From Bullifex porci (lineage in GTDB: Bacteria > Spirochaetota > Spirochaetia > Sphaerochaetales > Sphaerochaetaceae): a DNA stretch of 52,825 nucleotides. Below, piece after piece: positions 44,003 to 52,088 of this stretch. The position numbers were made by a program, and so were the translations under genes. Location of the stretch: assembly GCF_009695635.1 (NCBI RefSeq), contig NZ_VUNN01000017.1, positions 1 to 52,825 on the forward strand, in the 5' to 3' direction. The number at the start of each line of letters is the position of its first letter. Position 1 is the first letter of the stretch. The notes under the pieces are model-generated. The model was not told where the DNA came from. It was given only the letters and a program-made list of their open reading frames with translations, and made no database searches.

Positions 44003-44233
44003 TTAAAAAATTATCCAAATAATTAAGCTATCTTCTATATTAATATTAGGGAAAGTTCCCTGTTTATATACTTCATCTGGGGGCGTGATAATCTAAGCTT
44101 TGATGAATACTTTCATAATTAAAATAGTAAACAAATTCATTAAGGCTTTGTTGTAGTTGATAAGATTCATGATAATCTCTTAAAAATACCCACTCATATT
44201 TCAAAGTCCGCCAAGTTCTCTCGACTCGTAATG
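44003..44233 (-). pseudogene. IS3-family transposase (OrfB) C-terminal remnant
   Basis: The minus strand encodes ERTWRTLKYEWVFLRDYHES, then a tail with YFNYESIHQSLDYHAP: the end of an IS3/IS150-type DDE integrase, including the final catalytic Glu region (VERTWRTLKYE). A one-base insertion in a run of five G/C (44079-44083) breaks the frame after HAP; shifting frame restores DEVYKQG and runs to a stop at 44003. Everything upstream of VERT (the rest of OrfB and OrfA) is missing. It abuts the hsdR remnant. Confidence 0.8.
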
Positions 44234-44254
44234 TGAAGTTTCGCATTACGAGTC
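44223..44254. repeat. Perfect inverted repeat at the IS3/hsdR junction
   Basis: GACTCGTAATG (44223-44233) and its exact reverse complement CATTACGAGTC (44244-44254), separated by ten bases. The left arm lies at the end of the IS3 remnant and the right arm at the beginning of the hsdR remnant. It could be a scar of recombination or a foldback; nothing suggests a terminator. Confidence 0.7.
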
Positions 44255-45285
44255 TTGTGGTTGCGGAGAAGTTCTAGACAGGATTTTATGAACCTCTTCT
44301 CCATACTATGATAGTGGATAAGAAGCTCAAGGGAATCAAGGCTGTACAGACTCTTTCAAGGCTTAACAGAACCTGTGCAGGAAAGACCGACACATTTGTC
44401 CTTGACTTCATAAACTCCACTGAAGATATCCAAAATGCCTTCCAGCCTTTTTATCAGGAGATGATGCTTGAAACAGAGGTCAACGCAGATCTTGTCTATA
44501 AGGTAAAAGACGAGCTTCGCGGGTACAATATCTACAGCGACAATGACGTCATCGCTTTAGCGGCAATCTGCTTTGATGCAAATGAAACTAAGGGGACTGA
44601 TGCACAGATGGGTAAGATAGCTGCCGTTCTTAATCCTATCGTCAGCAGATACAATTCCATGGAAGAGGACAAGCGGTATAACTTCCGCCGCAATCTGAGA
44701 TAGTTTACGCGTTGGTATGGTTTCATCTCTCAGGTATGCAGAACTTTCGATGAAATGCTCCTAAAGGAAAATGCCTTTTGTACCTATCTTCTTAAGCTAA
44801 TTCCTTCTGATTCTGTTGAGATTATTGACCTCGAGGGAAAGCTGAAGCTGGAGTATTACCAGCTAAAGAAGACTTTTGAAGGTCAGGTCAATCTCAATGA
44901 AGGTTCGACAGTCATAACACCTGAAACAAAACTTAGACTCAAAGGAAAGGATGAGAAGAAGCCTCTAGATGAAATTCTAGAGCATATAAATGAGAAGTAC
45001 AAAGGAGAATTCACTGATGGCGACAAGGTTGTCATCCAAGATCACCATGACAGGTTGATAAAGAACAAGAAATTCAAAAATGTTGCGAATAACAATGACT
45101 TACAGATGTTCAATGATAGCATGTTCACCAGTTACTTTGATGATGCAGCACAGGACGGATATACTGAGTCACAGCAATCTTATATGAGCATATTTGAGGA
45201 TCCTGCTAAATACAGTGCAATTAAGAGCGCTCTTGCAAGTGTACTATATAAAGAACTGACTGACTTGGGAAACGTGCTATTATAA
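44236..45285 (+). pseudogene. hsdR: Type I restriction endonuclease subunit R (hsdR), C-terminal remnant
   Basis: One continuous frame reads ...LVVAEKF*TGFYEPLLHTMIV, then DKKLKGIKAVQTLSRLNR, the conserved motor motif VI region of HsdR, and runs through the helical C-terminal domain to a stop at 45283-45285. Two in-frame TAG codons interrupt it: 44272-44274 (family consensus EKFQTGFDEP) and 44701-44703 (RQF-type consensus, here LR*FTRWY). Both are at positions where Gln is expected. The Asp of TGFDEP is also changed to Tyr. The N-terminal nuclease and most of the helicase are absent, and no hsdM or hsdS is nearby. It is a dead fragment unless TAG was read as glutamine in the donor. Confidence 0.85.
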
Positions 45286-45455
45286 TGACAACACACCATG
45301 ACAAAGTAGCACATTGAATCGAACTATAGAGGGATTAAGCCTTTCCCCATAATCAAGGAAAGTCCCCTCGTTATAAAGACAATCAATTCCCTTATTAGAG
45401 AAAAAAATAGGATCTTGAATTACTCAAGATCCGTTATTACCTCTCTAATGATTAA
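45286..45455. other. Non-coding stretch after the hsdR remnant
   Basis: About 170 bases with no open frame. It marks the change from the higher-GC block back to AT-rich sequence. Contains a short CTTTCC/GGAAAG foldback and, at 45400-45432, the terminator of the small gene on the minus strand. No copy of the tRNA-Thr 3' end is visible here. Confidence 0.5.
45400..45432 (-). terminator. Terminator after the 51-codon gene
   Basis: A 9-bp stem GGATCTTGA / TCAAGATCC (45410-45418 with 45424-45432), a 5-base loop, then TATTTTTTT on the minus strand. It begins 24 bases beyond the stop of the 51-codon gene and supports that this gene is transcribed. Confidence 0.85.
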
Positions 45456-45611
45456 TTAGCTTGCACTCTTATTAACTGAAGAAGGAGTATTATCATCATA
45501 CTCATGTTTGTGTTCATCGTAAGAATAAGGATAGCTACTAAAGTTACTACCTACCATTGATAGATAAGCCTCTCCTGCATCTACTAGAATGTCTAAAAGT
45601 GTTCTCTTCAT
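45456..45611 (-). CDS. Very small Tyr/His/Asp-rich protein, function unknown
   Basis: A 51-residue protein: a hydrophobic/amphipathic first half (MKRTLLDILVDAGEAYLSMV), then SSYPYSYDEHKHEYDDN, then a Ser-rich tail. AGGAGA seven bases before the ATG, and a strong terminator after the stop, make it a credible gene. No homologue is recognised. It lies downstream of, and on the same strand as, tldD-pmbA and a lipoprotein gene. Possible roles, all inferred: a metal-binding peptide, a regulatory peptide, or a substrate of the TldD/E protease. Confidence 0.65.
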   Translation of the reverse strand: MKRTLLDILVDAGEAYLSMVGSNFSSYPYSYDEHKHEYDDNTPSSVNKSAS

Positions 45612-45636
45612 AGTTTTTTCTCCTATGTATCAATAT

Positions 45637-45653
45637 CTACAACAAGGTTGTAG
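45637..45653. promoter_or_regulatory. Short hairpin in the leader of the 51-codon gene
   Basis: CTACAAC (45637-45643) and GTTGTAG (45647-45653) with a 3-base loop, about 25 bases upstream of the ATG. It could form in the 5' leader. There is no T-run. Confidence 0.4.
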
Positions 45654-45666
45654 TCCGATTCGAATA

Positions 45667-45695
45667 GTTTTAACAGTTAGCGCTATTGTTAAAAC
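45667..45695. promoter_or_regulatory. Operator-like dyad upstream of the 51-codon gene
   Basis: GTTTTAACA (45667-45675) and TGTTAAAAC (45687-45695) are perfect inverted arms around an 11-base centre containing the palindrome AGCGCT. This size and symmetry suit a dimeric repressor. It lies about 56 bases upstream of the small gene's ATG and 74 bases from the end of the lipoprotein gene. Confidence 0.5.
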
Positions 45696-45768
45696 TCCCC
45701 AAAGACACTTTCCTTTTTTATTCTTACACCCTATATAATGAATTTATTTTAATTCGTCTAGATACAAA

Positions 45769-46275
45769 TCATAAATTTGTATACAGATTTCCAATATTTT
45801 TACAAAGATAATTAATATGAACAATCAGAGACTCAAAATTCTCTTTAGACTCTCCGCTCTTAATTGACAGAGAATATGAAAAACCATTATTAGTCCAAAT
45901 AGCAGAGTAATAAATACCATCATTACCTCTAAGCTGTACCTTATTAGAATTAATATTAATTTCTAAATTATCCTTAAAATCATAATAAAGACCTGAAATA
46001 TCACCAGTGATATTCGCTTTTCTTATTACAATTTCATCACCACAAAGTAATTCGATCATCTTATCAGTAGTATTTAATACTCTATAATTTGTTATTCTCT
46101 CACTTATATTATTTGGAATTGAAATTGAAAATCCTGCAAGCCTTTCAGCTTCAATTAAAGAGACACAATCAACAAATGGATTAGCAAGAGTTGTTGTATT
46201 AACACTCTCACTTTGCTTTGTTGATGAACATGAAACTAAACTAAGCAATAAAATAATAACTAATAAATACTTCAT
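45769..46275 (-). CDS. Predicted lipoprotein downstream of pmbA, function unknown
   Basis: A 168-residue lipoprotein (hydrophobic core, lipobox LVSC with Cys at about residue 16, then SSTKQSES). The mature part has no recognised family. ATG 46275 is preferred over GTG 46281, as AGGAAA lies at a workable distance from the ATG only. It starts two bases after the pmbA stop, so it is part of the tldD-pmbA operon. Confidence 0.72.
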   Translation of the reverse strand: MKYLLVIILLLSLVSCSSTKQSESVNTTTLANPFVDCVSLIEAERLAGFSISIPNNISERITNYRVLNTTDKMIELLCGDEIVIRKANITGDISGLYYDFKDNLEININSNKVQLRGNDGIYYSAIWTNNGFSYSLSIKSGESKENFESLIVHINYLCKNIGNLYTNL

Positions 46276-46277
46276 AA

Positions 46278-47615
46278 TCACTTTCCTGAAACAGCTAAAT
46301 CCTTTACTAATACAGAAGGTGTACCAAATCTCTCAGATGATAATGTGACATCAAACTCTAAATCATTAGCAACCTCTACAACATTTTCTAACAGCTTATA
46401 AAAGTTTCCACTTACAGTAAATTCATTTATAGGCTCACATACCTTTGAATCTCTAATTCTAAAGCCAGCACTTTCAATAGAGAAATCTCCAGTAATAGCA
46501 TTAGCTCCCGCATGAAAGCCCTTCATTTGAGTTACATAAATTCCGTTGTTACAAATTTTAAATAGCTCCTCTAACGATAATTCACTTGGCTTAATATAAA
46601 ATGAATAAGAGGCAATTCCAGAAGCCCCACTTATTGCACTTCTATATCCATTACCTGTAGAAGCCTTTCCACATTTTGAGCCATATTCAAGATTATATAA
46701 AAGAGTTTTTAAAACACCATTTTCTATAACATTCTTTGTATAGCAAGGATGACCATCACCATCAAAGGAGGCTTGCATCCTATACCCAGCATAAAATGGG
46801 TCGTCAATAATAGTTATCTTTTCAGAAGCTATTCTTTCACCCTCTTTATCCTTATATCTGGTAAGAGAATAAGCACTACTTTTTCCTGTAAAAACAGAAA
46901 AGAAGGTATCTAGTATTTGGTTCATAGCATCTGGAGAGAAAATAATATTGTAGCTCCCACTTTCTATCTTTTTAGGATTAAGCTGCTTTATTGCTTTATC
47001 AACGCTATCTGTAATATCAGCATTATTAATTAAACCTTCCTTAACAGAATATGCATTTTGAATATCGCTATTATCACTAACCTTACAATTTGCCATTAAA
47101 TATGCATCGTCACTGCTTTGAATGAGCTCTAAGCCCTTAGAGGATGCAAAATATCTAATACTCTTTCCATAAGCTGCTGAGCAGGTACTTCCATCAATAA
47201 CTCTATTATCCTTTTGATAAAGTGTTTCTAAAGCCTTTAAAGCAAGCTTTTTAATATCAGAAAGATTATAATTAAGCTCTGTAAGCTTTTCTATCTCCTT
47301 GTAGCTTACTTTTTCATCAAAGATTATAGGCTTTTCTGTTTTATCATAAAGAGTTGCATTATCAATAGCTCTTTCTATAAGACTTTCAAGCTCACTACTC
47401 TCTAATAGCTGAGTAGAGGCACACCCCTCTTTACCATTTTTAATAACTCTAATAGAAAGTGCTGATGAAAAAGAAGATGCTTCCTTAATTATCTCATGCT
47501 TAAAGGAATTAGCACTTACACTAACACTATCACTAATAATAAGCTCCCAATCATCAACATTGTTTTTCTTACAGATATTAGAAGTATTAATCATCAATTC
47601 ATGATACTTATTCAT
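46278..47615 (-). CDS. pmbA: TldE/PmbA-family protease subunit
   Basis: A 445-residue partner subunit of the TldD/TldE heterodimer, a peptidase known for trimming microcin B17 and degrading unfolded peptides such as CcdA. It lacks the HExxxH motif, as TldE does. The C-terminal GFHAGANAITGDFSIESAGF segment matches the family. Two adjacent ATGs overlap the tldD stop; AGGAGG favours the second (47615). tldD lies immediately upstream. Confidence 0.9.
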   Translation of the reverse strand: MNKYHELMINTSNICKKNNVDDWELIISDSVSVSANSFKHEIIKEASSFSSALSIRVIKNGKEGCASTQLLESSELESLIERAIDNATLYDKTEKPIIFDEKVSYKEIEKLTELNYNLSDIKKLALKALETLYQKDNRVIDGSTCSAAYGKSIRYFASSKGLELIQSSDDAYLMANCKVSDNSDIQNAYSVKEGLINNADITDSVDKAIKQLNPKKIESGSYNIIFSPDAMNQILDTFFSVFTGKSSAYSLTRYKDKEGERIASEKITIIDDPFYAGYRMQASFDGDGHPCYTKNVIENGVLKTLLYNLEYGSKCGKASTGNGYRSAISGASGIASYSFYIKPSELSLEELFKICNNGIYVTQMKGFHAGANAITGDFSIESAGFRIRDSKVCEPINEFTVSGNFYKLLENVVEVANDLEFDVTLSSERFGTPSVLVKDLAVSGK

Positions 47616-49012
47616 CATCTACCTCCTACAGTAATACTCTTTACTCTAATAAGAGGCTGTCCTACATCTGTTGGAATACTTCCTGAGGAAGAGCCACACA
47701 TACCCTGTCCTGTTAACAGATGCTTTCCTACCATATCTATATTTTTAATTACCTCAGAGCCCTTTCCAATTAGTGAGCACCCTCTTACAGGGTATGTAAT
47801 CTTACCTTTTTCAATCATGTAGGCTTCATCAACTGCAAAATTAAAGGCTCCTGTCATAGGATTAACAGATCCACCACCCATCTTACGAGCATAGATACCA
47901 TATTCTATTGAGGAGATAATATCTTCATCCTCATCATTTCCTGCAGCTATAAAGGTATTAGTCATTCTTGAGGTTGGACAGAAAGAAAAATCCTGTCTCC
48001 TAGCAGATCCACTAGAAGGCATATTCATTCTCCTTCCATTGAATCTATCAACCATATAGCGCTTCAATATTCCATTCTCAATTAGTACCTTTCTCTCGGT
48101 AGGAGTTCCTTCATCATCGATATTTACAGAGCCCCATGCATTAGCAATAGTTCCATCATCAATAGCTGTTACCTTCTCATTAGCTATCTTCTCACCTATT
48201 TTCCCTGTAAACTCACTATTTGAATAAGCGACAGAGCTTGCTTCCAAGCTATGTCCCGTTGATTCATGGAATATAACACCACCAAAACCATTTTCAATAG
48301 CAACAGGAAATACTCCTGCTTTGCAATATGGTGCGCTAAGCTTTACTAATGCAGAGCGAGCAGCTTCATTTCCAATATCGCTTGGTGTAATAGAGTCAAA
48401 AAGCTCAAGGCCCATAGATCTTCCAGGAGAGCAGCTACCTGTCTGACACTCACCGTTATCACTTGCAACTGCATTTACACTCATTCTGACTCTTATTTGT
48501 CTATCTGTAGTTAATAGCCCTTCAGAGTTAGCAACTAAAATATTTCGATCAACATCTAAATAGGTACCCATTACCTGAGTAATTTTACTATCTCTATTTG
48601 TAGCAGCAGCTAAAGCACTCTTTAATAAGTCAACCTTAAAGACATTTCTAACAGAGGAAGGAACAACCTTAATTTTATGAATATTTGTATTAACTCTTTC
48701 TGTAAGATAAAAATCACTTACAAGCCGTGATGAATCAGAAATTGATGACGCAACACTCTCTGCACATCTTTTAATTCCATCAATAGAGAAATCTGAGGTT
48801 GATGAATAAGCACTTCTTAAATCCTTATAGGCTCTAATACCAATACCACTAATTGTTCTATCAACTATAGAGTCAATATTAGACGAAGAACCCCTAGAAA
48901 TCATAGAAATAGTTTTATTTAAGGTTCTTTCTACAAATACTTCAGCAAAATCAGCCCCAGTTGATAGCGCAGTATTTAAAGCTAAATAAATCTTATCCTT
49001 ACATAGAAGCAT
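47615..49012 (-). CDS. tldD: TldD metalloprotease subunit
   Basis: A 465-residue zinc peptidase subunit. The metal site HESTGH (H249, E250, H254) fits HExxxH, and the C-terminal TDVGQPLIRVKSITVGGR and SCSLIGKGSEVIKNIDMVG-like stretch (here GCSLIGKGSEVI) match TldD. The start is ATG 49012, with AAGG-type sequence upstream; an earlier in-frame start (49060) lies deeper inside the DUF368 gene. Overlaps that gene's end by 14 bases and pmbA's start by up to four, so DUF368-tldD-pmbA-lipoprotein form one operon. Confidence 0.92.
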   Translation of the reverse strand: MLLCKDKIYLALNTALSTGADFAEVFVERTLNKTISMISRGSSSNIDSIVDRTISGIGIRAYKDLRSAYSSTSDFSIDGIKRCAESVASSISDSSRLVSDFYLTERVNTNIHKIKVVPSSVRNVFKVDLLKSALAAATNRDSKITQVMGTYLDVDRNILVANSEGLLTTDRQIRVRMSVNAVASDNGECQTGSCSPGRSMGLELFDSITPSDIGNEAARSALVKLSAPYCKAGVFPVAIENGFGGVIFHESTGHSLEASSVAYSNSEFTGKIGEKIANEKVTAIDDGTIANAWGSVNIDDEGTPTERKVLIENGILKRYMVDRFNGRRMNMPSSGSARRQDFSFCPTSRMTNTFIAAGNDEDEDIISSIEYGIYARKMGGGSVNPMTGAFNFAVDEAYMIEKGKITYPVRGCSLIGKGSEVIKNIDMVGKHLLTGQGMCGSSSGSIPTDVGQPLIRVKSITVGGR

Positions 49013-49820
49013 CCTTAACACCTTCCCTCTTTGATATTTGATAGATAATAACTGCACCAACGATAAAAGCTATTATAGAAAGTGGAATTTCCCATCCAAT
49101 TGGTGTACCAGGATAGATTGGGAATACCGATCCAATTAAAAAGCCTAAGATAATTAAATATGTAACCTCTGGATATTTGCTCATGCAAATATCTAAGACC
49201 TTAGTTAATAGAATTACTCCAATACAAAAGCCAAGGCCAAATGGAATTAATACAATAATATTTAATGTACTAATAGCACTCATAATAAACTCATAGGAGC
49301 CTAATATTAATAATAGATAAGAGAAGCTAATACCTGGTAAAATAAATCCTACAGCAACAATAATTCCAATTAAGCACTGTGTTAAAGCTAAAGAAGCTGT
49401 AAAAGGAGCAGCTGGATCAAACTCTAGCTTTGGAATTAATTGACAGCTTAAAACAACTATAATTCCTATAATAAAATAAAGTAAATCCAAGAAACTAAAT
49501 TCCTTTATTTGAGCCTTTTTATAAAGCATTGGAACAGAACCAAATACAAGTCCAATAAAGAAGAACATAGCTATTCTAGGAAATCTATCTATTACTCCTA
49601 ATATTGGCTTTGCGCACAATACAATTCCAATTAAAGCAAAAATAGAAAACTGAATAAGAAATTTTAAATTATTCTTTATATCCTTAAAAAAGGAACTAAC
49701 AGCAGTAATTAATTTACCATAAATTCCTAATACCATTGCCATTGACCCACCGGATACACCAGGGACCATCATGGTTGAACCAATTATAAAGCCTTTAATT
49801 ATTGTGTCTAATGAAAACAT
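48999..49820 (-). CDS. DUF368 family membrane protein
   Basis: A 273-residue inner-membrane protein with about eight helices. The DUF368 signature GSTMMVPGVSGGSMAMVLGIY is near the N-terminus, and its internal echo GFILPGISFSYLLLILGSY is about 130 residues later. Some DUF368 proteins have been reported as undecaprenyl-phosphate translocases (PopT-type), which recycle the cell-wall lipid carrier; I infer the same possibility here. Start at ATG 49820: TATATT (49832-49827) ends six bases upstream and no ribosome site is present, suggesting a leaderless message. A longer start (49862) falls in the upstream terminator. Confidence 0.85.
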   Translation of the reverse strand: MFSLDTIIKGFIIGSTMMVPGVSGGSMAMVLGIYGKLITAVSSFFKDIKNNLKFLIQFSIFALIGIVLCAKPILGVIDRFPRIAMFFFIGLVFGSVPMLYKKAQIKEFSFLDLLYFIIGIIVVLSCQLIPKLEFDPAAPFTASLALTQCLIGIIVAVGFILPGISFSYLLLILGSYEFIMSAISTLNIIVLIPFGLGFCIGVILLTKVLDICMSKYPEVTYLIILGFLIGSVFPIYPGTPIGWEIPLSIIAFIVGAVIIYQISKREGVKDASM

Positions 49821-49826
49821 ATAATG

Positions 49827-49832
49827 AATATA
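49827..49832 (-). promoter_or_regulatory. -10 box for a leaderless DUF368-tldD transcript
   Basis: TATATT on the minus strand (49832-49827), exactly six bases before the ATG at 49820. There is no good -35 box; T-rich terminator sequence occupies that place. No Shine-Dalgarno sequence. Confidence 0.4.
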
Positions 49833-49847
49833 CAATATTAATTGAGG

Positions 49848-49876
49848 TAAAAAAAGCCACATCCAAAGATGTGGCT
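49848..49876 (-). terminator. Terminator after the outer-membrane protein gene
   Basis: A 9-bp stem AGCCACATC / GATGTGGCT (49855-49876) with a 4-base loop, followed on the minus strand by seven T. It lies 20 bases after the stop of the gene at 49896. Confidence 0.88.
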
Positions 49877-49895
49877 ATATGAAATTAAATTAGAA

Positions 49896-51119
49896 TTATC
49901 TTTCCCAGAAGAGATTAGCTCTAATTGTGAGTGCATCAATAGGCTTATCACCAACGTTCTTACCAAACTCTAAGCGATAGTAAGAAGCCTCTAGGTGGAT
50001 AACGTTCATTACGTTAACACCAAGACCTAATGAAACATATCCCTGGTTGAGACCAGCTCTAAGCTCGAATACACTTAAGAGCTGAAGTTCAATACCTGCT
50101 CTAAGGTGAACAAGTACATTACTAAGTGATGCACTATTAAAGAAGCCAATAGTATCAACAAAGTCAATTGCAATATTAGGATCAGCAAGCCAAGAAAGTC
50201 CAAACTTTGGCTTCCAACCAAAACCAATATCAAGAGACATTGGAGACTCAATCTTTAGGTTATTTTTGATTGTATCCTTAGCATTGTTATTAGCATTCTT
50301 TAAGCTTGCATATTGAGAGAAGCTAAAGTTACCATTGAGGTTTCTCAATACTGCACTGAAGGTAACTCCGCCTGGTACATTTAAGTTTGCACCAAGATCA
50401 ATAGGAACTGCGTAACCAATCATGATAGGAGTTGTTTCCTTAAGAGATTTAACAAATGTAGAAGAATCATTAACAGCACCCATGATTGTACTTACATCAA
50501 CCTTTTCATAGTAAGCTCTAAGATCTAATCTAGCAGCAATACCTAAATCAAAATTAACCGGGTTATTTTTAAAGAATCTATAGCCGAAACCAAGTGAAGT
50601 AACTACATCTATCTGTGGTACTACTGCGATATCTACAACACTTGTAGATGGTGTATATGTATTAAGATTAAACTGGGTATCAACTGCAAATGCAAATCTA
50701 CCTAATTTAGCTCCAACACCAGCATCTGTAGTTGCAATCTTATTATTACCTGCTTTACCCAAGATATTAATTAATGCATCGGTATATTTTCCCATATCAT
50801 CTTTAATATTCTTGTAGTTATCAACAATGCCGGTAGCTATTAAATCTCTTGTATTATAAAGAGTAATTGCAACATTAGGAACATTCCATACGAGTCCCTT
50901 CTCTCCAAGAGATGCAGGGTTAACATATAACGCATCCTGATTAGATCTTACAGCTATACCAGCTCCACCCATAGAAAGAATTCTAGCACTAGTCTTAGAA
51001 TATCTATTAGTTACCATGTTATATGTAACATCATCTGATGGAAGCATAGAATCTACAGCAAAAATTGATGACATGGAAATAGCCATGACAAGAATAGCAA
51101 TTAATACTTTTTTAACCAT
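49896..51119 (-). CDS. Predicted outer-membrane beta-barrel protein (FadL/PorV-like)
   Basis: A 407-residue exported protein: signal peptide cleaved after IFA (about residue 20), then SARILSMGGAGIAVRSNQDALYVNPASLG, the N-terminal block typical of FadL/PorV/UPF0164-type barrels (MGGA..A..D..A...NPA.L). Repeated amphipathic strands follow, and it ends with an aromatic-rich strand (RANLFWER). Substrate or role unknown. ATG 51119 is chosen as GGAGG lies six bases upstream; the in-frame TTG at 51131 is within that site. Starts eight bases inside the upstream lipoprotein gene. Confidence 0.78.
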   Translation of the reverse strand: MVKKVLIAILVMAISMSSIFAVDSMLPSDDVTYNMVTNRYSKTSARILSMGGAGIAVRSNQDALYVNPASLGEKGLVWNVPNVAITLYNTRDLIATGIVDNYKNIKDDMGKYTDALINILGKAGNNKIATTDAGVGAKLGRFAFAVDTQFNLNTYTPSTSVVDIAVVPQIDVVTSLGFGYRFFKNNPVNFDLGIAARLDLRAYYEKVDVSTIMGAVNDSSTFVKSLKETTPIMIGYAVPIDLGANLNVPGGVTFSAVLRNLNGNFSFSQYASLKNANNNAKDTIKNNLKIESPMSLDIGFGWKPKFGLSWLADPNIAIDFVDTIGFFNSASLSNVLVHLRAGIELQLLSVFELRAGLNQGYVSLGLGVNVMNVIHLEASYYRLEFGKNVGDKPIDALTIRANLFWER

Positions 51120-51945
51120 TGTTTCCTCCAAAAGATGAAATTAACTCATTAATAATACTTTCAGATTCTAAAATATCTACTTTTCCTGTAGCAATCTTTG
51201 CAGCATTATAAAGAGTTAATGTATCATTTAATAGCTCTTTTACTTCTGGTAACTCCAACTTTTTTTTATCAGATAATGTAGAATTATTTTCTAATGCTTT
51301 AGCTGCGTTTACAGCAGAAGCAGCAGCATTAACAATTAACTGAGCTTGAGCCTTATCTGCCTCAGTAAAATTATCTGAATTTGCAGCTTCTTTATAATCT
51401 TCAGCAAGGCCTTTTAATAAATTATTAACATTTTCAGGTATTCCTGTTGTATTAGCTGCAGTTGTTAAAGCACCGGAACCTAATGCATAAGTTCCTTGAA
51501 TAGCTTTTTTAGTATCTTCATCAGTTACAGCCTTACTAAGTTCTTTTGCTAATTGATCTTTAGCAGTAGGAGATGAAATTGCTTCGTTAATGCTTGCTGT
51601 AAGCTGTTCCTTTTTTTCTTCAGTCTGTGGTGCTAGAACGCCTCCATTATTTATTAAATTTTGTAAACCAGTATCAGTAACATCAACTGAAATCGGTTGT
51701 CCACCAATATTAACAGTTACTTCATTACCACTAATGGATGCAGGTGTTTTCTCTGTTTCAAGAGCATCTAATACCTTATCTACAGCTTCTGTGCTTGGCT
51801 TAACGATACCTGTTTTAATATAAACGTTAGTGTCTGTACCATCCATTACCTTTAATAGAGTGTCTGTCAAAGAACCACTACATGATACAAACAATAATAG
51901 TGTTAACAATACTAATGTAAAAACACACAAAAATTGTTTTCTCAT
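51112..51945 (-). CDS. Predicted helical lipoprotein paired with the outer-membrane protein
   Basis: A 277-residue lipoprotein (MRKQF, hydrophobic core, lipobox LFVSC). The mature part is alpha-helical and rich in Ala, Asn, Leu and Thr. No family is recognised. GAGGAGGG lies three to four bases before the ATG at 51945; an in-frame upstream start (52044) would put the signal peptide in mid-protein. Overlaps the barrel gene by eight bases, suggesting that the two products work together at the outer membrane. Confidence 0.75.
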   Translation of the reverse strand: MRKQFLCVFTLVLLTLLLFVSCSGSLTDTLLKVMDGTDTNVYIKTGIVKPSTEAVDKVLDALETEKTPASISGNEVTVNIGGQPISVDVTDTGLQNLINNGGVLAPQTEEKKEQLTASINEAISSPTAKDQLAKELSKAVTDEDTKKAIQGTYALGSGALTTAANTTGIPENVNNLLKGLAEDYKEAANSDNFTEADKAQAQLIVNAAASAVNAAKALENNSTLSDKKKLELPEVKELLNDTLTLYNAAKIATGKVDILESESIINELISSFGGNNG

Positions 51946-52088
51946 ACACCCTCCTCGAGTGATTATAGTTAATTCATTATAGTTATATCTTATAAAAAAA
52001 AACAAGAAGAAATAAAATCGGTTACCCATTGAAGTAATTAACACTAAATAAGTTATTAAAACTGCTATATTTAAATTATCCCTCTATC

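Noticed and set aside
44236-45285. A functional type I restriction system
   Set aside because: Only the C-terminal third of HsdR is left, interrupted by two stops, and no hsdM or hsdS is present.
44050-45375. Similar GGAAAGT-CCC strings at about 44050 and 45354 considered as element ends
   Set aside because: The match is short and imperfect, and neither copy sits at a clear boundary of a mobile element.
39960-45420. tRNA-Thr attachment-site duplication bounding the foreign block
   Set aside because: I searched by eye for a second copy of the tRNA 3' end (GGGTTCAATTCCCATC) near the far end of the block and saw none; no integrase gene is present.
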